Source: Ampelocalamus luodianensis (lineage: Eukaryota; Streptophyta; Magnoliopsida; Poales; Poaceae). Taken from it: 64,000 nt of DNA. This document shows positions 55,130 through 64,000 of the stretch, piece after piece; within the stretch, counting starts at the first letter, position 1; each line of letters opens with the position of its first letter. Below the pieces are notes generated by a model that saw only the letters and a program-made list of their open reading frames with translations, was not told the origin of the DNA and searched no databases. The stretch is taken from positions 20,725,408-20,789,407 of the forward strand of contig CM070632.1 of NCBI GenBank assembly GCA_036346255.1, in the 5' to 3' direction. A program made the translations under genes and the position numbers.

Positions 55130-57802
55130 CTACTGGCATCCCCTCTTGGGGCGTACCCCGTGTGTCACCCCGGGCCTCGCCCGTCGATGGTCCGAGTACG
55201 TCAGAGGGTCAGGCTGCCTAACTACCCGACCCAAGCGAGTAGCCTGAGGTGGTGTCGCGAGGGGCTGGTGCATCGGTTGGGTCGATCCCGGTGCACCGTA
55301 CAGCTCAAAAGCCTCCAAGGAGAACTAGGTGTCACACGGGTCCCTGAAGAAGTCCTCGAGGGGTGCCGATAGGTCTGCATGGTCTTGCGACAATGAATCA
55401 TCCTCCCAAGTCGTTCCTACGAAACATTACGTTACAAACGTAATCATGGCGAAAAGGACGTTACGCAAGCAAGCAAGGTGATCTTACCTGCTGGCCCGAA
55501 GATGTGCTCTGACGACTCGGCATACTCCTGCCCCGCGTACGTGTGGAGCCCATGACCTGCAAGAGAAGATCGTCGTTAGTAATTTGTGAGGTTCGAAATA
55601 AAGAAGCGAAACTGAATGTCTCCTACTCACCTCCAAAATGTCCCGCGGTGCTCCCCCCACGGTGCCACGATGACGAGCCCACCACATCCACGGCAGGAGC
55701 TCGTGGCTGTGAACCACCTCGGCTGACCCCTCGTCCTCGCACTGGTCGATCCATCGGGTCCCTCGGCGTGCGACAAGTCGCAATCTAGACCCCTCGTCTC
55801 ACAGCCTCCTTGATCCGCTGTAGGACCCCTCTCGTGGCCCCCAGTGTCATATGCTGCGCGAAATCTTCCAAGTCGATAATCTCCTGGTGTAGATCCGTCT
55901 GCACAAATGAACAAGTTAAAAACATAAATCTGGCAAATTACATATGAATTAAGGACAGTTCAATACGTATGGAGAGGTGGAAAGCGGAGTCCAGCTGGGT
56001 GGGGTACATGTCGGACATCGCAACCTCATGTCGTGGTGGGTCGACCACGACCCGGACGCAGCGAAGCCTCGTCCGACTAGCGTACCACTCCATGTACTCC
56101 CCGTACGTCTCCGGGTCGTAGGGATCAATGCCGCACTGGATGAAGTCGTCGTGCGCGCCACTCCAAGCCTCAACCCAAGGGGCCATCCTGTCCACCCAGG
56201 ACATCATGCCCCGTAATCCCTTCCCAGTGTACCTGTGTACGACAAGATAATTATTTGGTCGGCATATAAAGCACATTGTACGAAAGTAGTAAAACGTGAA
56301 CTTACGTGTGAACATGCACTGGCACCCGCGTCCCCCCAAGGGGCTGGGACCTCCTATCATAGACCGAGCTGGCGCATGACCCGCTGCACCTGGTACTCCT
56401 CCACAAAGACATCATGCACCAATGCCCTCCGCGTGTACCAGTACACATAGTCTCACGTGCACAGGCTCGACAATCCCTGGGGCGCACGCACGTGCACCCT
56501 CTCTGGAGTGTACGGTGTCCAGACGACGCGATCATTAGTCAGCTGATCGAACATCGCAACGTACTCTGGGTAGGACCCCTGCGAAGTGATCGGCGTATAG
56601 GTGACCTGTGCAATAGAACACCGTAAACTTAGCACATGAAATCGTGATTATAATATGAAAATAATAAATGATCATGAAACTAACCCGTTGGCGGCACCAC
56701 AACGTGCCCATGGTCAGCCCGTCCACATCGTCGTCCTGGACGTACAAGCTGACCACGTACGCTCTCAAGTCCAGCTGTGGTCGTTCGATCTGGAAGCGAT
56801 CCAAAGACCACAGCTGTAGAAGTAGCGGGCATCCGGAGAGGATGGAGCTGTCCTGGGCACGGTGGCACGCGTCGCACAGTGCGCGGTACGTCACGCACAG
56901 CACGGTCGGACCCCAAGCGTACTCTAGGATCTCGTCCACCGGCAAGTCCGCCACCTCACGCGCGTACCGGATGTAGTGCTTGTCGACGCTGTCGCCGTGG
57001 GACCCCAGGAACAAGACCCACCCAAAAAGCCACAGCAGGTAGGCCTCAAGTGCCTCCTAACAACGACGTCACCGGCGTTTTGCGCCATATGATCGGGCTA
57101 CAAGAAGACATGTACACGTCAGCAAGGTTCACATACGAATTGATGCGAGAGGACAATAGTTACGAAGACTTACGTAGAACTGGCAGATCCACCTCGACGT
57201 TGGCCCGTGCGGGCTGCTGAACTCTATGTACCCGCTGCCCGGTGGGAGCACATCGTGGAACCTCGCTAGGAGGTCGGTGAGCCATGTGACCGGGATGTCG
57301 TATGCCGCTAGGGGGGAGCCTATGCACGGCAACCTGGTCAGGAAGACCACGTCCTGCAGCGTCGGTGCCATCTCCCCGCACGAAAGGTGGAACGTGTGCA
57401 TCTCTGGCCTCCAGCGGTCAACCAGCGCCGTCAGTAGGGCCCGGTCGTATGAAAAATGCCTAACGTATGACCAGGACTGCGGTCCTAGTCGTCCTCACAC
57501 GTCGCCTCCACCATCCTTGCGAGTGGAAGGAGGCCTGCCGCTCGCAACCTGCGTCAAAACGATTAAGAACAAATGTGACTGCATGTAAAATAAACAAACC
57601 GTGGTGGAGTGCATTAGGTTAGAAATCTACGAACCTCAGAACCCACTCTAGGTGCAGCCTCCATGCCCTGATGGGCGTGCGCAGCCGCAACGCGCCAAGC
57701 TCAATTGGCGCCTCGTCCTCCGGGGAGCACGGTACTCAGGCTGCTACGGTGATGCGCGTCAACCACCGGGTCAAGCAACTCATACTGGCCTGCGTTCGCC
57801 AT
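55130..57802 (-). pseudogene. Plant mobile domain (PMD) protein, eight exons
   Basis: Exons on the minus strand, read by eye, with GT donors and AG acceptors: start ATG 57800-57802 to about 57,640; about 57,560-57,174; about 57,058-56,685; 56605-56306; 56232-55967; 55898-55631; 55556-55488; 55416-55130 (TAG). The second exon gives MHTFHLSCGEMAPTLQDVVF and WLTDLLARFHDVLPPGS; the third AYLLWLFGWVLFLGSHGDSV, EYAWGPTVLC, CPLLLQLWSLDRF; the fourth VQRVMRQLGL; the fifth YGEYMEWYASRTR. This is the aminotransferase-like PMD family (MAIN/MAIL-like, often labelled phosphatase 7 long form), found both in transposons and in cellular genes that affect silencing. Exons 1, 4 and 8 contain shifts or stops, so it may be inactive, or the breaks may be consensus errors. 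Confidence 0.8.
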
Positions 57803-58438
57803 ACCTGAAAATGCAGCAATAAATAAAGTTCATAATTTTTTCATGCATCCTTACATAGGATATGTAGCGATTACAGATTTTGTTTACGATTTTCATGTGT
57901 CAGGCTATTCTCCAAGTTCAAATGGTATTTTTGGCACTAACAAAATAATTACTCTACTTAGCTACTCAATACATTTTTAACAGATTTATAATAGGCGTCT
58001 TCCTATTTGTGGAGATTGATCCTAAATCGTTCCAGTGCTACATAATTCGACTATTTTGGGAATTATCTTCATTGCTCTTCTGACCCTACTCAGCTACTCC
58101 GGATTTTCTTTATAATCTTCAAATATGTCATGCAATTTTTCTAGTTTAAAAGATAATTCCTGCATTAATAATATAATTACCGCGCATAAATGAGGAGCTT
58201 AATAAAGCCAGAATTATTCTAATTCTGCTATTGCGCTATGACTACCGGCTACACAACCTAAAATATATACTACATAATTTGACTACATTTATCTAACCTA
58301 CTCAATCCTATGTCACTATTTTTGTTTGCTAACCAACAAGGTTTTCACATAATGTACAAAGTTTCAAAAAAAAATGTACCTGCAAGATGACTGATCGGAC
58401 TCGGTGCTCCGATGACAATCTCTCCTCCATGACAAACT
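57803..58438. other. AT-rich segment upstream of the PMD gene
   Basis: No gene seen. By position it should hold the PMD promoter, but the next 1.3 kb is an LTR insertion that separates it from the terminal repeat. Confidence 0.4.
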
Positions 58439-59771
58439 TGTTGGAGATATGCCCTAGAGGCAATCATATTGATGATGATATTTCGTTGTATCCATGATTT
58501 AATAAATATTCCTTGAATATTACCTTTGTGTTGATTAACAAGTATGTGACTTGTTTGTGAAACTCTTTACTTGTATGGTTATTCTAAAGTTGTCCCTAGT
58601 CGGAGTTCATGTGAGGACACACGTGAATGATGGATTAGCACATGTATCGGTTGATGACCATGTTTCATGAGTCATAGACATGGAGATGTCAAACCAATAA
58701 TGTGGACATATGTTTAGAACATGGGGTTGGACCGACCCAACATGAGACATAGTAATTATTCTTATGGTTCTCTCTACACAATGTGTACGCCTTGTCCTTA
58801 GACACGAGATTGTCGCATGTACTTGAGATGTGAATCGACCTACTTAGGGGCTATCAAACGCTACTCAAATGGCTCGGTAGTTATAAAGATAGCTTTCGGG
58901 TTTGTCATGAAGCATGCTGCGAGGCATGGTCAGTCGAGATGGGATTTGCCCCTCTCTACCTGAGAGAGATATCTCTGGGCCCCTCGAGTGATCGGATCCA
59001 GAAATGCATGGCCATGCTACTTAAGGTTAAGAGTTAACCTAGTAAGGGATTCGGATCACGGATCGAGAAAGAGTGGTCAGCTTGGAGCTCGACCGAATAT
59101 CGTGAGGCAAAGGGATTAGCATGTACATAACGTTGTGATGGTTCGTCCGATATGATCTTTACGTGCGTTTAGGAGTTGACACGTCTTGCTAGAGGCCACT
59201 ACCAACTATTGACCAAGTATGTGTACTTGCGTCATGTCTAAACATACGTGAACCATAGGGTCACACACTTAAGGGGCTGAAGCCTAATTCGGATTGGATC
59301 CGAATTAGACTGGGCATTGAGTCCTAATGGGCCTCTATTCGTAGAAGCCCATTATAAAGACGTCTATAAAAGGAGGCCAGGGGCGCACTGGTTGAAGGAT
59401 GAGTTTTTCGTGACATCCTCAAACCACGCCGCCACCCTCCCACGCCCTAGTCGCCGCGCGGATCTAGTAGTCCGCGCGTCGTCGCTTCCTCCGTGCGTGT
59501 GGATACCTTTGAAGGCGCCGCATCTATGGCGTTGGGACGATCCGCAAGAAAGGAGCCGCACGCGGGGGGCCACGACGAGGACGAGGAAGTAGTACGACTA
59601 CTCTACCCGACGTCTCGCATCAATCGAGTACGACTACACCGCCCGACGTCTTGCATCAACTTCCGCTTTGCGCGTCTAGTGGTAAGACCGTGATCTATAA
59701 CTGCAGTGATCTTGGTTTACGGGTAGAAATTTTTTTAATTTGCGCTAGTGTAGCCTACCCGTTTCCCTTCA
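58439..59771 (+). mobile_element. Solo Angela/WIS-like copia LTR
   Basis: 1,333 bp from TGTTGGAGATATGCCCTAGA to TTTCCCTTCA with a perfect TSD AAACT (58434-58438 and 59772-59776). It contains CTATAAAAGGAGGCC as a TATA-type promoter (about 59,365). There is no primer site or internal domain, hence a solo LTR. The start is the hallmark of the Angela/WIS branch of grass copia elements. Confidence 0.88.
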
Positions 59772-59879
59772 AAACTGATAGAGCTTCGCTACCTTTCTTC
59801 TCTCCCTCTCCTTCTCTCTCGTTTTTTTTCTAGAATTAAAATAAATTATGGACTGATTTTTCGGCGTTTTTATAGCCGG

Positions 59880-60159
59880 ATAACTGTCACCAGTTCAACT
59901 GGCGACAGGAACCCATCGCCGGTTCAACTGGTGACAGGAGCACTGTTTAACTTCCTGTCACCAGTTCAACTGGCAATAGGTAGTTGGACCGGCGACATGG
60001 CTGAACAGGGTGACAATAGGTTACTATCGCCAGTTCAACTGGCAATAGGTTACTATCGCCAGTTGAACTGGCGACAGGGATATATTTTTGTAATTTTTTG
60101 GAACGACTATTTATTTTTGTAATTATCTTTTAAAATAATAATATTTTTTTAAAAAATTC
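59880..60159. repeat. Right terminal repeat with palindromic units
   Basis: Seven or so GCCAGTTCAACTGGC-type units, then TTTTTGTAATTTTTTGGAAC and the AT-rich end. The outer 170 bases are inverted relative to 53142-53310. Confidence 0.75.
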
Positions 60160-60516
60160 ACAATCCGAGGCCTTAAAATTTACTAGTGCAACCTCTGTGC
60201 AGCTGTAGCAAAAAGACCAGGTTTACATGGCCTAGCATGAGGCACACGGCCCAACCTAGGGTTCGACCTAAGGCACGGCGGATTCCTGTCTCTGCCCTGT
60301 ACGGATTGGAGGATAAACATACAATTTATCCTAAGGACTGTCTATTTATAAGGTGATTGAAATTTTCTTAAGTATAAGTTACCTTTTTATCCATTGGATC
60401 AATATCCAATCATATGATACATCAATCTTTACACAAATCCAATAATCGCAATAAGTGACTTAAACTTAAAATTTTTTTAGATGACTTAAAAATAGCAAGA
60501 CTGCCTAATATATATC

Positions 60517-63500
60517 CAGGGGCGGATCCAATAAGAGTTACCCGGGTGCACAGGACACCGGGTCCAAAATCAATTTCTATATACATTTAGATACATGAAC
60601 AGTGTTGGACACCCCTCGGGCCGAATGGAGGACACCCGCAGGCCGCCACAGCCCACAGTCTCGCACGGGCGCGTGGCTCAGCCAACCTCTCGCCGTCTCG
60701 CGCGGGAGCGCGGGCGCGCGGCCGAGCGGCGTGGCGCGTGCGGGCGGCGTGGAGCGTTGCGCGTTGGGGCCCGGAGCACCGAGGCGGCGCGCGGCGCGAG
60801 CCGCGCGCGTCGGGCTTGCGGCGCGTGCGGCGTCTGCGAGGCATGACCGCGAGCGGCGCGTGACCACGTGAGGATTTGAGGGTTTGGCGTTTTGCAACGC
60901 ACGACTGTCGGCTGAGATTGGGAATTAGAATCGCGCACAGCGCACCTGGCCGAGTCGGCGAGACGAGAGGAAGACCGAAGACGCGGACCGCTCCGGACTC
61001 CAGTAGCGACGCGCGATTTCTAGCGGCGAGGCGGCGAAATTTCTTGCGGGGAAGACATCATTAGGTAATTTTGTATTTTTGTTTCCTCTCGGTAATCAGT
61101 AATACTGTAATACCGATTTATCTCAAACACAATCACTCATTTTGTATTTTAGGGATTCAATTTGCTAATTGTTGGTTGATTTTCTCAAACCCTAGGATTG
61201 TGGTTTATAATTGTAGGTGACTGGTAGTGGGAATTAGAATACCTTATACCTGTGACAAATCAGAGGCAAAATTGCAACTTTTGAGTGATCCATCATCCAT
61301 GTGACCACTGACCAACCGACCATCTACATTTGTTTCGAAAATATGTGATGCGTCAAGCTTTGGATTTGAGGTTTTGACTACTTGAGAGTTGAGACACAAT
61401 GTCGAGTAAGTGAACCTCACAATTTTAAATAATTGACTACAAATGTATGTTTCTATTATTCTATAATCAAATATCTAATGAAGCTTTCAAATAATTGGCA
61501 AATGATAGGTAAATTCATGGAAAGGTTTCTTAAAAGAAAAGCGCCACCACGAGAGGAGAATGATGTCCCATCACATGAACAGAACGATGGCCCCTCTCAT
61601 GAAGAAAATAATGCCACTAATGTAGGGATTTCGCCTACAGAAGAAATCAATTGAGAAGAGGAGATTCAATTTGATCCCGGCAAAAGGAGAAGAATAGAGG
61701 AGTATCTTCCTAATCAAAAGGATGTGGTAAGAAGAAAGTACATTGATAATGGGCCTTGCCAACCTCGCACTTTTGATTTTCCATATTCAACGATTGGTGG
61801 TAAAAATAGAAGGTTTAATTCTGAATGGTTTGCTGAGTTTGGGAGTTGGCTTGAGTATAGCGAATCCAAAGATAGAGCATATTGTTTTTATTGTTTCTTA
61901 TTTAGAAACCGCAACAAGAAGGAAGCTGGCTATGATGCATTTGTTACAACTGGATGGTCTAGTTGGAACAAAAAATTTAGACTAAAGGAGCATGTAGGAG
62001 ATGTCAATAGTGTTCACAACCAAGCAAAGAGAGATTATGATTCTTTGTTGAAACAAGACCAACACATTTATGTTGCTTTGAATAACCAAAGTAATATTGA
62101 GAAGAATGCTTATTATACTCGACTAAATGCCTCAGTTGATGTTGCTAGAGTGTTATTGAAGCAAGGATTGTCTTTTCGAGGCCATGATGAGTCTGATGAG
62201 TCCTCCAATAAAGGAAATTTCAAGGAATTCCATGCTTATACAGCTGATCAAAATCCAACTGTAGGCAAGGTTGTGGGCAACAATGCTCCAGGTAATAATT
62301 TGATGGTATCTCCAAACATTCAAAAGGACATAGTACATTGTTTTGCAAAGGAAATATTGCAATCTATTCTTGAAGAAATTGGACATGACGTGTTTTGCTT
62401 GCTAGTTGATGAGTCTAGGGATGTGGCTTGCAAAGAGCAAATGGCGGTAGTCTTGAGATATGTTGATAAATGTGGAATTGTTAAAGAGAGGTTTGTTGGT
62501 CTTGTTCATGTAAAAGAGACAACGTCTTCGTACCTCAAGTCCTCTATTGATTCTTTATTTGCGGAATATAAGCTAAGCTTGAAGCAAGTTAGAGGCCAAG
62601 GATACGATGGTGCTAGCAATATGCGAGGTGAGTTCAATGGCTTGCAATCATTGATTATGAGAGAAAATAGCTCAACATATTATATCCATTGTTTTGCTCA
62701 CCAGCTTCAATTAGTTGTCGTGGCTGTTGTAAGAAAGCATAAAGGCATTGATAACTTTTTTGATATGATTTCTGTTTTGCTAAATGTGGTTGGTGGGTCT
62801 TCCAAGAGAAGGGATAAGATTCGAGATATCAATCAAGAACATGTGCATGAGGCCTTAGGTTGTGGGTTACTTAAAACTGGGACAGGGTTAAATCAAGAGC
62901 TATGTCTTCAAAGACCCGGAGACACTCGTTGGAGTTCTCACTATAAGACTCTTAAGAGTTTGGTTGATTTGTTCCTAGCAGTTGTTAAAGTGTTAGAATA
63001 TGTGGAACAAGAAGACAAGGATGACAAAAATAGAAGGCAAGCATGGGGACTTTTAGTTTATTTTCAGTCATTTGATTTTGTGTTTTATTTGCAGCTTATA
63101 TTGACCATCTTAATAATCACAAACACATTGTCATTAACTCTACAAAGGAAGGATCAAGACATTGTGAATGCCATTGATTGTGTGAAATCAACCAAAAGCC
63201 ATTTGGATGAGCTTAGGAGGCATGGATGGGATTCCTGTCTTAGATGAAGTGTATGCCTTCTGTGAGAAGCATGATATTTCCAAATTAGAAATGGGAGAAG
63301 CATACGTGAATCCAAAGAAGCCACGCCAAAAATCTGGAATTACCAACAAGCATCATTATGAGGTGGATTGTTTTAATGATGTTCTTGATTGGTTACTTCA
63401 AGAACTCAATGGTCGCTTCAATGAGAAAAACTCTAGATTGCTTGTTTGTTCGGCCGCTTGGAGTTCAAGAGAATCATTTCGTGATTTCAATTTGGAGCAT

Positions 63501-64000
63501 TTGATGGATCTAGCTAAACTTTATCCGAATGATTTTGATGATGGAGAATTGAGGGACCTTAAACACCACCTTCGCCTCTACATTGCCGATGTATGTGCGG
63601 ATGATAGATTCTCTAACATAGAGACTATCAGCGACCTTTCTCAAAAAATGGTAGAGACAAAGAAACATATTTGCTATCCTTTAGTTTATCGACTTTTGAA
63701 GCTAACACTAGTGTTGCCTGTTGCCACTGCTACAGTTGAGAGATGCTTTTCAGCCATGAAAATTGTGAAAACATATTTACGCAATCGCATTAGCGATAAC
63801 TTCTTGAGAGATAGCCTTATTTTCTATGTGGAGAAATGCGAAATGGGGAAAGTTACCAATGATGATGTAATTCATCGCTTCCAGAACTTAAGAGAGCGTA
63901 GAAAGAAAATATAAAATGTAATGTACTTATCTTTGTTCTGATAAATTCATGATTCTTTTACTTAAAATTTTACTAAGTGATTTATTCTACTTTTTGTAGG
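60517..64000 (+). mobile_element. hAT transposon running off the window
   Basis: Starts CAGGGGCGGATCCAATAAG, a grass hAT terminus, preceded by TATATATC. A plus-strand transposase gene follows. The right terminus lies beyond 64,000. A strongly GC-rich 5' leader (60,600-60,870) has overlapping frames on both strands but no domain. Confidence 0.75.
61517..63914 (+). CDS. hAT transposase, zf-MYM1/DUF4371 type
   Basis: The start at ATG 61517 gives MERFLKRKAPPREENDV, the usual opening of this clade. One in-frame TGA (61652-61654) is followed in the same phase by EEEIQFDPGKRRRIEEYLP. Then come a TTF-type zinc finger (RAYCFYCFLFRN), DUF4371 (LVDESRDVACKEQMAVVLRY, GQGYDGASNMRGEFNGLQ), the hAT body, and the C-terminal dimerisation domain (VLPVATATVERCFSAMKIVK, RDSLIFY). 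One frameshift occurs near 63,235 (GATTCCTGTC), after which the reading goes on from VLDEVYAFCEKHD to the TAA at 63,914. Length, about 800 residues, is normal. All core regions are present, so with only two lesions this is the best candidate in the window for a recently active transposase. Confidence 0.85.

Larger units (their letters stand above)
53142..60159 (-). mobile_element. Mutator-like element carrying a PMD gene
   Basis: Long terminal inverted repeats of about 160-180 bp (53142-53310; 59985-60159) share AT-rich outer ends (TATTATTTTAAAAGAT, AAATTACAAAAATA) and palindromic units of the type GCCAGTTGAACTGGC. Flanks ACAGTTCGA (53133-53141) and ACAATCCGA (60160-60168) are a 9-base duplication with two mismatches, the Mutator pattern. 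Inside, on the minus strand, are an eight-exon PMD gene, a minisatellite, a TATA box and a second unknown gene. No MURA transposase was seen, so it is probably mobilised in trans. A solo copia LTR (58439-59771) is inserted within it. Confidence 0.7.
53095..60299. mobile_element. Small hAT remnant hosting a Mutator-like element
   Basis: Left end CAGGGGCGGAGGCCTGG; reverse complement of the right end CAGGGCAGAGACAGGAATCC. This is the CAGGGGCGGAG-type hAT terminus common in grasses, also seen at 60,517. Flanks TAGGGATC (53087-53094) and TACGGATT (60300-60307) are an 8-base duplication with two mismatches. Only about 180 bp of hAT sequence remains (53095-53141 and 60169-60299). The rest is the Mutator-like insertion. 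Confidence 0.55.

Noticed and set aside
55130..57802. Calling the PMD gene a serine/threonine phosphatase
   Set aside because: The 'phosphatase 7 long form' label is common for such sequences, but no phosphatase metal-binding motifs (GDxHG, GDxxDRG, GNHE) are visible; only PMD motifs are.
53095..60299. Treating the whole 53-60 kb unit as one hAT transposon
   Set aside because: The long inverted arms begin about 47 bases inside the hAT-like end and have their own near-match 9-base duplication, which fits a Mutator-like element nested in a short hAT remnant better.
60577..60938. Frames on both strands in the GC-rich block
   Set aside because: Lies between the hAT terminus and its transposase start; composition artefact.

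Overview
This is repeat-dense nuclear DNA from a grass (Poaceae). The evidence is the set of families present: CACTA (En/Spm) with DUF4216/DUF4218-type TNP2, Tourist-like MITEs with TTA duplications, Helitrons ending in hairpin + CTAG, Angela/WIS-like copia LTRs, a chromodomain Ty3/gypsy element, and very GC-rich segments next to AT-rich ones. I cannot name the species. I see no tRNA, rRNA, CRISPR or prokaryotic feature and no clearly intact single-copy host gene. Almost everything is a transposable element, many with target-site duplications (TSDs) that can be read directly and that fix the nesting order.

Layout. 0.8-2.7 kb: a stand-alone minus-strand Gag-like CCHC gene with a 5'-UTR intron, plus a truncated tandem copy. 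4.0-4.6 kb: a Tourist-like MITE. 5.7-13.6 kb: a CACTA element with a decayed minus-strand TNP2 gene, interrupted by a 2.56-kb solo LTR (TSD ATAAA). 13.7-26.4 kb: a hAT element whose transposase gene is split by a 9-kb LTR retrotransposon (TSD AACAT) of the same family as that solo LTR. 26.4-28.3 kb: copia debris and a MITE. 28.3-35.5 kb: a roughly 0.34-kb Helitron carrying a minus-strand copia element (TSD GCCTC). 36.0-42.6 kb: a second Helitron carrying host-gene exon fragments, including two from a polypyrimidine-tract-binding (PTB) protein in the wrong order, one of them cut by a small Mutator-type MITE (perfect 9-bp TSD). 42.9-48.4 kb: a Ty3/gypsy chromovirus-type element on the minus strand (TSD CACCA). 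49.1-51.05 kb: a 5'-truncated L1-type LINE. 51.1-52.6 kb: an Angela-like LTR. 52.7-53.0 kb: a MITE. 53.1-60.3 kb: a small hAT remnant into which a 7-kb Mutator-like element inserted; that element carries an eight-exon plant mobile domain (PMD) gene and a second unknown gene, and was itself hit by a solo Angela-like LTR (TSD AAACT). 60.5 kb to the window edge: a hAT element with a nearly complete zf-MYM1/DUF4371-type transposase.

How the parts relate. The genes do not form a pathway; they are autonomous or formerly autonomous transposons, plus two gene sets of possible cellular interest: the Gag-like gene and the PMD gene. Several LTR pairs differ mainly by small insertions/deletions at CAG/CTG motifs and homopolymers, and some coding frameshifts fall at the same kinds of site. 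Some of the apparent decay may therefore be consensus error or CHG-methylation-linked mutation rather than old age; this caveat applies to every pseudogene call below.
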